NCBI RefSeq assembly: GCF_002005225.1
Contig: NZ_CP019724.1
Coordinates: forward strand, 3,226,501-3,290,500
Source of the DNA: Streptomyces pactum
GTDB taxonomy: Bacteria > Actinomycetota > Actinomycetes > Streptomycetales > Streptomycetaceae
Direction: 5' to 3'
DNA: 64,000 nucleotides
This document shows positions 1-7,101 of the stretch, in pieces (positions within the stretch are counted from its first letter, which is position 1; every line of letters begins with the position of its first letter). A program made the translations under genes and the position numbers. The notes beneath the pieces are model-generated. The model made no database searches. It had not been told where the DNA came from and saw only the letters and a list, made by a program, of their open reading frames with translations.

Positions 1-504
1 TTGCTGTTCGCGGACACCGCCGTCGCCGCGGTGGTCACGGGCCGCCGGCGGCCCGAGTCGGTGCTCCGGCTCGACACCGCCTGGCACCACACCCTGCCGG
101 GCACCCAGGACCTGCACCGCCTGGAGACACGGGCGGACGGCACCCACTTCGTGATGGACCGGCGCGGGCCGCGCGCCGTACAGGAGACGGTCACCGCGAT
201 GTGGGAGTGGCTGCGCCTGCGTCACCAGGACGACCCCGGCTCCTGGCACCCCGACGTCCTGCTCGCGCACCCCGGCGGGACCCGGGTGCTGGAGTACATG
301 GAGCAGACGATGCCCGAGGCGTGGCCGTCGGGGCTGCTGGACCACAGCCGGGAGAGCTACGCCAGCGGCAACCGCGGAGGCGCCGCCGTGTTCGACATCA
401 TGCGCAGGGCGCACGACGCCGGGCAGCAGCCGGGCAACCGTGCCGTCCTGTACGCGGCGGCACCGGGCCTCACGGCCACCGCCCTGGAAGGTGAGTGGCT
501 CTAG
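1..504 (+). CDS. Type III polyketide synthase (chalcone/stilbene synthase family), C-terminal part, cut by window edge
   Basis: The first 167 codons visible form the C-terminal half of a type III PKS, a homodimeric enzyme that extends a CoA starter with malonyl-CoA. Two members of the catalytic triad are visible: the His in HPGG (residue 90 of the fragment) and the Asn in SGN (residue 124). The family C-terminal signature, a glycine-rich segment ending in an E-W pair, is also present. The catalytic Cys would lie upstream of the window. The TTG at base 1 is probably not the real start. It converges on the phosphatase gene at 566. The product cannot be predicted from this part. Confidence 0.85.
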   Translation: MLFADTAVAAVVTGRRRPESVLRLDTAWHHTLPGTQDLHRLETRADGTHFVMDRRGPRAVQETVTAMWEWLRLRHQDDPGSWHPDVLLAHPGGTRVLEYMEQTMPEAWPSGLLDHSRESYASGNRGGAAVFDIMRRAHDAGQQPGNRAVLYAAAPGLTATALEGEWL

Positions 505-565
505 CGCGAGCCCGCGCCACCGCCGGCACCGCCGGCACCGGTGGCCGGGCCGTCCGCACCACCGG

Positions 566-2743
566 TCACCGGCACCACGGCCGCACCGCGACTTTCGCCC
601 AGACCACCTTGCCGGTGTCCGTCCAGCGCACCCCCCATCCGGTGGTGAGCCGGTGCACCACGTGCAAGCCGCGGCCTCTGTCGTCGAGGAGCCCGCCGGA
701 ACCCAGCCTCGGTCTGCCGTTGCCGGTGTCCCCCACCTCGCACAGCAGGCCGTGACCGGCCCTGATCAGCCGTACCGTGATGGGTCCGCGGGCGAAGCGG
801 ACCGCATTGGTGACCAGCTCGCTGACCAGCAGCAGCACGCTGTCCCGGGTGTCGGCGCTGCTGCGCCACTGCCGCAGCAGCGCGGAGACCAGCACGCGGG
901 CCCGGGCTGCCGCGTCGTCGCGCGCGGGCAGCCGCCAGGTCGCGGTGTCCCCCTTGCGGTAGCCGATCATGCGGGCGAGCAGCAGGGTGACGTCGTCGCG
1001 CTGGCGCACCGGCGCCAGCGCGGAGACCACGTGCCGTGCGGCCTCCGGCAGGGCGTCCCAGGGGTGCACCGTGGCCGCGGCGTCCGCCAGCCGGCCGATG
1101 CCCTCGTCGATCGACAGGGCGGGGTCCTCCACCAGGCCGTCGGTATAGAGGGCGAGCAGGGTGCCCGGGGGCGCGGCGAACGTGTGCACGTGGAACGGCT
1201 CCCGCAGCGCGAACTCGGCGCCCAGGCCGGGGTGGGGGCGGACCGGGAGCGGGCCGGAGGATCCGTCCGGCGACACCAGCACCGGGGGCAGATGGCCGGC
1301 GCTGGACAGCGCCACGTGGTGGCTGACCGGGTCGTACACGGCGATGCAGCAGGTCGACCCGAGGGCGCTGTAGCCGGCCGCCAGTCCGGACTCCGCGTCG
1401 TCCAGCAGCGTCACCGTCTCGTCCAGGTGCTCCAGCACCTCGTCGGGCGCCAGCCCCGCGGACAGCAGCGCGCGGGCCTCCATGCTGAGCTGGCCCATGG
1501 TCGCCGCGGCTCCCAGCCCGTGCCCGACGACGTCGCCGACCACCAGCGCGGTACGGCCGTCCGGCAGCGGAAAGCTGTTCACCCAGTCGCCGCCGACGCC
1601 CGCGCTGTCGGGGGTGGCGGGCTGGTAGACGCTGGCGGTCTCGATGGTGTCGCCGCCGGCCCGTGGCAGCAGCCGCCGCTGCAACGCCAGCACCTGCGTG
1701 TGCTCGCGCTGGTGCTGACGGGCCAGGTCCACGTGGTGGGAGGTCCTGGCCACCAGTTCCTGCAGGTCGAACAGCTCGCTGTCGTGGAAGGGGCGGTCCG
1801 CCCGCCGCCAGACCTCGGCCACACCCAGTACGACGGGCGGTGTGCCCTCCAGGACCAGCGGTATGCACGCCACACCCGCCGACCGGTCGCTGGGCACCAG
1901 GGCACGTACCAGCCGCGGACTGCCGAGTACCCGTTCGATCGTCGCCCGGTCGGGTATGACGATGGCCTGGGCGGCGTCGTCACGCCGGATCGCCTGTGCC
2001 AGCAGGCGACTCGCGTCCCGGGGGAGGTCGTCGCCCGGAGTCAGGTAGCCCTCGGGCCACGCCCGGTCCGGCACCAGGGCCGCCCGCCGCAGTCGGATGC
2101 GCCCCGGCGCCTGACCGGTGACGCCCTCGCCCGTCCACACGGCGAAGTCGAGGTCGATGGCGGCCACGTCTCCCCAGGCCAGCAGGGACTCCGCCAGCGA
2201 CTGCGCGGTCTCGCCGATGTCCAGGGAGGTGCCGATCGCGGTCTCGGCGGCGTACAGGTGCAGCCTCCTGGCCATGGCGATCAGGGAGACGGTCAGGCCC
2301 TCGTGCGGTTCCGCGGCGGCCAGGATGCTCATCGAGACCACCAGCTCCGTCCCGTCGCCACGCCGCAGGCGCTGGACCCGGGCGACGTGCGCGTCACCGG
2401 TCTCGAGGACCTGCCGCAACCGCCGGGTGACCGTCGGTACGTCCCCGGGAGGCAGGAGATCGACGATGGGGCTCCCGACCGGGGGGTCCAGCCCCGCGAA
2501 GACGGGGGCGTCCAGATTGCAGCGGGTGATCCTGAGGTCCCGGTCCAGGTTGACCACGCCGAGGATCTGCTCCTGACGGCGGGCCGTGTGGTTGGCGGGT
2601 TCCTGCCGGGGGGCGGTGCCCTCGCCCGGCGAGTCGGCCGAACCGGCGGCCGCTGCCGCTGCGTCGCGCGGGATGTACTGCCCCAAGGCACTGCTGACCA
2701 GGTCGAACGGCGACGAGGACGAGGACGAGGGTGTGGAGTCCAT
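566..2743 (-). CDS. Multidomain PP2C-type (SpoIIE) phosphatase with PAS, GAF and HATPase domains
   Basis: This 725-residue protein reads in order: a low-complexity N-terminus, a PAS-like sensor (about 60-150), a GAF-like domain (about 165-335), a SpoIIE/PP2C phosphatase domain (about 370-590, with GGDW and VVGDVVGHG metal-site motifs) and a HATPase_c/anti-sigma kinase-like domain (about 600-725, with SELVTNAVRFA and DDRGRGLHVV motifs). Such proteins are typical of Streptomyces and are thought to act in partner-switching control of sigma factors. The phosphatase and kinase-like modules could have opposite effects on an anti-anti-sigma factor. No signal peptide or membrane segment is seen. The target is unknown. 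Confidence 0.92.
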   Translation of the reverse strand: MDSTPSSSSSSPFDLVSSALGQYIPRDAAAAAAGSADSPGEGTAPRQEPANHTARRQEQILGVVNLDRDLRITRCNLDAPVFAGLDPPVGSPIVDLLPPGDVPTVTRRLRQVLETGDAHVARVQRLRRGDGTELVVSMSILAAAEPHEGLTVSLIAMARRLHLYAAETAIGTSLDIGETAQSLAESLLAWGDVAAIDLDFAVWTGEGVTGQAPGRIRLRRAALVPDRAWPEGYLTPGDDLPRDASRLLAQAIRRDDAAQAIVIPDRATIERVLGSPRLVRALVPSDRSAGVACIPLVLEGTPPVVLGVAEVWRRADRPFHDSELFDLQELVARTSHHVDLARQHQREHTQVLALQRRLLPRAGGDTIETASVYQPATPDSAGVGGDWVNSFPLPDGRTALVVGDVVGHGLGAAATMGQLSMEARALLSAGLAPDEVLEHLDETVTLLDDAESGLAAGYSALGSTCCIAVYDPVSHHVALSSAGHLPPVLVSPDGSSGPLPVRPHPGLGAEFALREPFHVHTFAAPPGTLLALYTDGLVEDPALSIDEGIGRLADAAATVHPWDALPEAARHVVSALAPVRQRDDVTLLLARMIGYRKGDTATWRLPARDDAAARARVLVSALLRQWRSSADTRDSVLLLVSELVTNAVRFARGPITVRLIRAGHGLLCEVGDTGNGRPRLGSGGLLDDRGRGLHVVHRLTTGWGVRWTDTGKVVWAKVAVRPWCR

Positions 2744-2900
2744 CCGGCTCTCTCAGCTCGCTCACCAACCCCGGCACAGTGCCGGGGCCGTCCGGAACCC
2801 GTGCGGCGGGACCCCGAGATTCCTCACCGCACACCTCATTCAATAACACCCGGGGCCGCTTCGCCCACACCAGCCGATCGCACGACGCGGACATGGCGAC

Positions 2901-2929
2901 GGCCCGGCACACGGCAGGTGTGCCGGGCC
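2901..2929. terminator. 12-bp perfect hairpin, likely ancestral ychF terminator
   Basis: GGCCCGGCACAC (2901-2912) pairs exactly with GTGTGCCGGGCC (2918-2929) around a 5-nt loop. It lies just outside the left end of the island. Before integration it would have followed the ychF stop codon by about 130 nt on the minus strand, so it is probably the original ychF terminator. The rest of 2744-3063 shows no gene and should hold the phosphatase promoter. Confidence 0.6.
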
Positions 2930-3063
2930 CTTCGCCCGACCGGGACGGTGCCGGCGCGACGACCGGGCTGCCGAAGCGTCAGGCGGCGCCACGAGTCAGA
3001 GATGACATCGGGATGTCGGGGCGCCGAGGACACCGGCTCCAGGCGCGGTGGTGCGTCACCCGC

Positions 3064-3080
3064 TACACATTGAAGCGGAA
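3064..3080. other. attL: displaced 3' end of ychF
   Basis: The 17 bases here match 29287-29303 at 15 positions, in the same orientation, with 11 consecutive identical bases (TTGAAGCGGAA). Read on the minus strand from 3080 to 3063 they encode F-R-F-N-V followed by TAG, the same C-terminus as intact YchF, with synonymous codon differences. This is the pattern left when a tyrosine recombinase integrates into the 3' end of a gene and supplies a replacement end. Confidence 0.75.
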
Positions 3081-3270
3081 TGTCTGCGGGCTGATCCTAA
3101 CCTGCGACGGAGCCCCCAGCCAGGGCTCTGACCTAGGATTTCCTCGTTGGCATGCGTTGACTCCAGACGGCCGTTTACGGGTGTCCTGCGGACTGGCTGC
3201 GGACTGGCCGGGGGTGCCGAGGCGGAGAAATCCATGGCGCACCGGCCAGACCTGCAACGAGACTGCGCAG

Positions 3271-3726
3271 GTGAGCGACCGCTACCCCTGTCCCTGCTGC
3301 GGGCACCGCGTGCTCGACGCCATGCCCGGCTCCTACGAAATCTGCCCCGTCTGCTTCTGGGAGGACGACGGGGTCCAGTTCCGCTGGCCGACCATGCCCG
3401 GCGGAGCAAACCAGATCTCCCTGATCGAGGCCCAGCGCAACTTTCAGGACTTCGGCGCCTGCGACCAGCACGGCCGGCGGTACGTCCGCCCGCCGGCCGA
3501 GGACGAGCCGCTCGCCCCCGCCTGGCGCCCCATCGACCTGACACGCGACTCCTTCGAAGACTGGTCAGCCGAGGACCGCGTCCCGTGGCCCGAGGACCGC
3601 TCGGTGCTCTGCTGGTGGCTGCCCACCTTCTGGCGGCGCGATCACCCATGCCCACTCACATCGAGAGACTCCTCCAGCAGCTCGACGACTCGTCCGGCCC
3701 GTCGTACTACGCCCGCGCGGAACTGA
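3271..3726 (+). CDS. CPCC-family cysteine-rich protein
   Basis: This 151-residue protein opens with a C-x-C-C-G cluster (residues 6-9), followed about 20 residues later by CPVCFWEDD. That is the paired-cysteine, probably zinc-binding arrangement of the CPCC family. CPCC domains are often found near toxin and immunity genes, but no activity is established here. The GTG start is chosen because the cysteine motif begins five residues later; no good ribosome binding site is seen. The 3' end overlaps the next gene by 79 nt in another frame. The last 25 residues are Ser/Thr/Arg-rich and may be non-conserved read-through. This is the first gene inside the island. Confidence 0.7.
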   Translation: MSDRYPCPCCGHRVLDAMPGSYEICPVCFWEDDGVQFRWPTMPGGANQISLIEAQRNFQDFGACDQHGRRYVRPPAEDEPLAPAWRPIDLTRDSFEDWSAEDRVPWPEDRSVLCWWLPTFWRRDHPCPLTSRDSSSSSTTRPARRTTPARN

Positions 3727-4379
3727 TCGGCATCGGCTCTGCCGCCATCCCCGCCATCATCGACGGACTGTCCTCCCTCGGCGGCTTCGGTCAGCTGACC
3801 GCCATCGAGGTCTTCGAAGAGGTGGCGGACCCCCGCTGCGGCCCCGCGCTGATCGCCCTCCTGCACAGCGACGACTCCACCGTCCGGGAATGGGCGGCGA
3901 TGGCCCTGGCCAGCCTGAAGATCGACGACGCGGTCGAGCCCGTGCGCAGCGCCTATCGCGCCTGCCTGGAACGGGCGACGCCACCGGACTGGAGCGAGCC
4001 GGAAGGCATCCGCTGGGCCCTGACCGAACTCGGCGCACGCACCCCCGTCGTCCCACCGCTTACTGCTCACCTACGAGCCACCGCTGCGGACAACGCTCCG
4101 GGCTGGCCCTCGGCCCGCTTCACCGAGATCATCAACGACCTGGCCGACCACGCCCAGGTGATCCTCTACTCCCAGTTCTGGCAGGTGGACGCCGGCCGCA
4201 CGTACGGCGTCTCCGACCCCGGCCTGGACTGGGAACTCGACTGGAGTGCGCCCTGGGAGCACCTGGTCGAAAAGTCCCGCACCTGGTCCCTGCTGGAAGC
4301 CTCCGAAGCCCCCGTCGGCGACAACACCTTCGTCGTCCCCACCTGGATCGACCGTACCGACCTGTACCCGGATAAGTGA
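3648..4379 (+). CDS. HEAT-repeat-like protein
   Basis: The 243-residue product has two clear HEAT-like helical repeats in its first 110 residues (AIPAIIDGLSSLG, then VADPRCGPALIALLHSDDSTVREWAAMALASL with short helices and a central D-P). The C-terminal half is mixed and ends in a Trp-rich segment. HEAT repeats mediate protein-protein contacts, and no catalytic motif is visible. The ATG lies inside the end of the CPCC gene (79-nt overlap), so the two are probably co-translated and may work together. The N-terminal boundary depends on that overlap being real rather than a sequencing frameshift. Confidence 0.65.
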   Translation: MPTHIERLLQQLDDSSGPSYYARAELIGIGSAAIPAIIDGLSSLGGFGQLTAIEVFEEVADPRCGPALIALLHSDDSTVREWAAMALASLKIDDAVEPVRSAYRACLERATPPDWSEPEGIRWALTELGARTPVVPPLTAHLRATAADNAPGWPSARFTEIINDLADHAQVILYSQFWQVDAGRTYGVSDPGLDWELDWSAPWEHLVEKSRTWSLLEASEAPVGDNTFVVPTWIDRTDLYPDK

Positions 4380-4745
4380 CCGATGCCGTTCCGGCACCCG
4401 CGGAGACCAGCTGCGGCTACGTAGTCGAGCGCTGTGACTTCGCGAAGGACGGGACCCCGCCCATGGGCCTGTCGCTCTCGAACACTTTGTTCCGATCATG
4501 GTCAATCCCGGTCGCCCCGAGGAACGGGCAGGGAACAGCGAAGAACGAAAGAGGCAACGGGCAACACCGTCGAACCCCGATTCTCCAAACGAGGGTCGTG
4601 CCAGACTCAGTTTCGGACGCGAAGCGAAACGACACCGTTACAGCAAGTGTTCACCATCGGGTTTCGCGTCGACCGGTGGTCGTCTGATGACGGCTCCCGT
4701 GAGGGCGGACGGCTCTCGCGGTCACTGTTCAAGGGGAGGTTGATG
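4380..4745. other. 366-bp region without a gene, upstream of the XRE regulator
   Basis: No convincing coding frame is present. It is less GC-biased than its surroundings. It contains a short inverted repeat GTTTCG (4610-4615) / CGAAAC (4625-4630) and ends in a strong Shine-Dalgarno (GGGGAGG, 4733-4739) for the gene at 4746. It probably holds that gene's promoter. Confidence 0.4.
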
Positions 4746-5999
4746 ATGAGCACGACTTTACGTTTTGGCCCGGAACTTCGCCGTTTACGAGTGGAAGCGG
4801 GGCTAACTCTTACCGAGTTCTCCGTGGCGCTCAACTACGACAAGGGGCACCTCAGCAAGGTCGAGCGCGGAGAGCGTTCCGCGTCCCCCGAACTGGCCCG
4901 GCGGTGTGACGCCTTTCTCGGCGCGGACGGCGAACTGCAGCGCCTGGTCGTCAGCCCCGAAGCGGACTCGGACTCGGGCTCCGCCGCCTCCCCCGCCGGT
5001 CCCTGCCGCTGGCTAGTCGGGCGTCGGGCAGTCCTCTCGGCGGGCACGGGAGTGCTGATCGACCTCGGCCTGAAACTCGGCGGTCAGGCGTTGTCCTACG
5101 CCGACGACCCCCTCCTGGGGTCCTACCGCATGCAATTCGACCAGCTGCGGAAGCTCGGCCAGTCCACCGCTCCCAAGATCTTGCTCCCCCTGTTGGAGAC
5201 GCAGACCCGCATGGTCGCCGGGCTCGCCTCCGACGCCCGGTCCGCCTCCCGGGCCCCTGCGTTCCTGCTCGCCTCACGGTTCGCGGAGTTCACCGGCTGG
5301 ATGGCCCAGGAGGCCGGGGACAGCGACGCAGCACTCGGCTGGACGGGCGAGGCCGTCGAATTGGCACGCGCCGGGGGTGACCCGTACCTCGGTTCCTACG
5401 CACTGGTGCGGCGCGCCCTGGTCACAATGTACGGCGGGGACGCCGCTGGCACCGTCGCCCTGGCCCGCCGCGCCCAGAGCAGCGAACTCCCACCGCGCAT
5501 CAGGGGACTCGCGGCCCAACGAGAGGCCCAAGGGCACGCGCTCGTCGGCAACGAAGTCGACTGCCTCCGCAGCCTCGATAGGGCGCGGGAACTGCTCGCC
5601 GACGATGACGCCCTCAACGGCGCCGAGCCCGTGATCGGCACCTCACACGTGAGCGATCCGGCGGCGATGTCGACCGGCTGGTGTCTGCACGACCTCGGGC
5701 GCCCCAAGACTGCTGCCGAGGTACTCGACCGAGAGTACCGCCGCCTCCCGCCGCACGCGCTGCGTACCCGCGCCCGGTACGGCTTCCGCAGGTCCCTGGC
5801 ACATGCCGCCTCCGGGGAGGTCGAGCACGCGTGCGCGATCGCCGGGGAGCTCCTGGGAGTGATGCCGGCCGTGCCCTCGGCGACGGTGAACAGCGACGTC
5901 CGACGCCTCTCACGGGAACTGTCCCGGTTTCGGAGCAGCCGCGCCGTGCGTGATCTACAACCCGCGCTGGCGCGCGTACTCGCTCCCGCGCACGACTGA
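4746..5999 (+). CDS. XRE-family helix-turn-helix regulator with TPR-like C-terminal region
   Basis: Residues about 5-65 form an XRE/Cro-type HTH (FGPELRRLRVEAGLTLTEFS, then GHLSKVERGERS). The remaining 350 residues are helical, alanine-rich and TPR-like. This is a common Streptomyces regulator architecture, usually a repressor or a sensor of small ligands or peptides. The start at 4746 (MSTTL) is preferred over the adjacent ATG at 4743 because it sits 6 nt after GGAGG. It lies 307 bp upstream of the TIR operon in the same direction and is a plausible regulator of it. This is inferred from position only. Confidence 0.85.
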   Translation: MSTTLRFGPELRRLRVEAGLTLTEFSVALNYDKGHLSKVERGERSASPELARRCDAFLGADGELQRLVVSPEADSDSGSAASPAGPCRWLVGRRAVLSAGTGVLIDLGLKLGGQALSYADDPLLGSYRMQFDQLRKLGQSTAPKILLPLLETQTRMVAGLASDARSASRAPAFLLASRFAEFTGWMAQEAGDSDAALGWTGEAVELARAGGDPYLGSYALVRRALVTMYGGDAAGTVALARRAQSSELPPRIRGLAAQREAQGHALVGNEVDCLRSLDRARELLADDDALNGAEPVIGTSHVSDPAAMSTGWCLHDLGRPKTAAEVLDREYRRLPPHALRTRARYGFRRSLAHAASGEVEHACAIAGELLGVMPAVPSATVNSDVRRLSRELSRFRSSRAVRDLQPALARVLAPAHD

Positions 6000-6306
6000 C
6001 AGCCGCTCCACAACCGACACGGACTCGAGCCGCCCGGCTCGCCCCACTACCGCCCCCTCCGGCCCTCCGGATCCCATGATCCCCGCGGGCCTCTCTGATT
6101 CCCGCCCGACGCGTCGCATCGCGCCCCCCGGCTTCTCCGGGCTGCCCGCAGCCAGTGACGCACAGGCGGTGCCCCTCCATTCGCATGCCCTCCCGTGGAC
6201 GCGCCATGCCGTCACACGGTCGGGACCCCATGGCTCGGGTGAACCGAAACCCCGGTCCACAGCCCTGTGCCCGTTCACTCGTCTTTCTCTCACGAAGGGA
6301 ACCTTC
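6000..6306. promoter_or_regulatory. 307-bp upstream region of the TIR operon
   Basis: No coding frame is supported. The segment ends with GAAGGGAA (6295-6302), a fair ribosome binding site 4 nt before the ATG at 6307. The region presumably carries the operon promoter and any operator for the preceding XRE protein. I see no clear -10/-35 pair. Confidence 0.4.
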
Positions 6307-7101
6307 ATGCCCGACGTCTTCGTCAACTACCGCACAGGCGACGAGGAATCCGCCGCGACCATGATCGCCCGGGAGCTCACCCGGAGGTTCGGCGACGAGC
6401 GGATCTTCTTCGCCAGCAACTCAATTGATCCCGGACGCCGTTTCCCGGCGGAACTGGTCAGGGCGGTGGAGGAGTGCGAGGCGCTCCTCGCCGTGATCGG
6501 CCCGCGCTGGGCGGAGGTACGGGGGACCGACGGCCGCCCCGCGCTCGAAGCCGAACAGGACTGGACCCGTCGCGAGATCCAGACCGCGCTCGACCGCGGG
6601 ATCCTGGTGATCCCCGTGCTCGTCGGAAAGGCCACGCGGATCGACCGCACCGTCCTTCCGGACGATCTGCTGGAGCTGGCGGACTTCCAGTACAGGCGGT
6701 TCGACCACCGCAACGCCGAATCGGACCTGACGACGCTCGGAGACACCCTCGCCCGGCTGCTGCCCGAGCTGAGCAGGGTGGACCGCGACGGCCGTGCGGC
6801 AAGGGAGCGGACGGAGGCGAAGTCACACGAGAAGTCGGCCCGGGACACCGGGCACATCAGGATGCGGACGCGTGACGTCGAACAGCGCGTGCGCGGCGGC
6901 ATCGGAAACCTCAACGGAGACCTGTCCGGCACCTTCGTCAACGAGCCGCAGGGGCCCGTGAACACCGGCCGGGGCCACCAGTACAACGCGCCTCACTTCG
7001 AGGGCGACAACACCGGGGTCCAGTTCACCGCCGGCGACAACAGCGGTACGGTCCACCAGCGCTTCGAGCGCGAGCGTCGACGCTGGGACGACGGGCGATG
7101 A
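6307..7101 (+). CDS. TIR-domain protein with Gly/Asn-rich putative signalling tail
   Basis: Residues 1-155 are a TIR domain: DVFVNYRTGDE (box 1), the FFASNSIDPGRRF loop, and W86-x3-E90-I, the position of the catalytic glutamate of NAD-cleaving TIR enzymes. NADase activity is therefore plausible. Residues 160-195 are charged and coil-like. Residues 196-250 are Gly/Asn-rich with short repeats (GNLNGDLSG, GPVNTGRGHQYN, GDNTGVQF, GDNSGTVHQ) that resemble RHIM-like or bacterial amyloid signalling motifs. The stop codon overlaps the next start (ATGA at 7098-7101), so the genes are translationally coupled. The 11-residue GPVN-GHQY motif (216-226) recurs at the N-terminus of the next protein. Role inferred: toxic effector of a defence system. 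Confidence 0.88.
   Translation: MPDVFVNYRTGDEESAATMIARELTRRFGDERIFFASNSIDPGRRFPAELVRAVEECEALLAVIGPRWAEVRGTDGRPALEAEQDWTRREIQTALDRGILVIPVLVGKATRIDRTVLPDDLLELADFQYRRFDHRNAESDLTTLGDTLARLLPELSRVDRDGRAARERTEAKSHEKSARDTGHIRMRTRDVEQRVRGGIGNLNGDLSGTFVNEPQGPVNTGRGHQYNAPHFEGDNTGVQFTAGDNSGTVHQRFERERRRWDDGR

Noticed and set aside
505..565. Terminator between the PKS and phosphatase genes
   Set aside because: The segment has GCCGGC-type repeats but no convincing long stem, so I left it out.
440..3073. An 877-codon open frame on the plus strand across the phosphatase gene
   Set aside because: It is antisense to a well-supported multidomain phosphatase, its composition is Arg/Gly/Ala/Pro-rich, and no domain is recognisable. 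In such high-GC DNA, long antisense frames are common.
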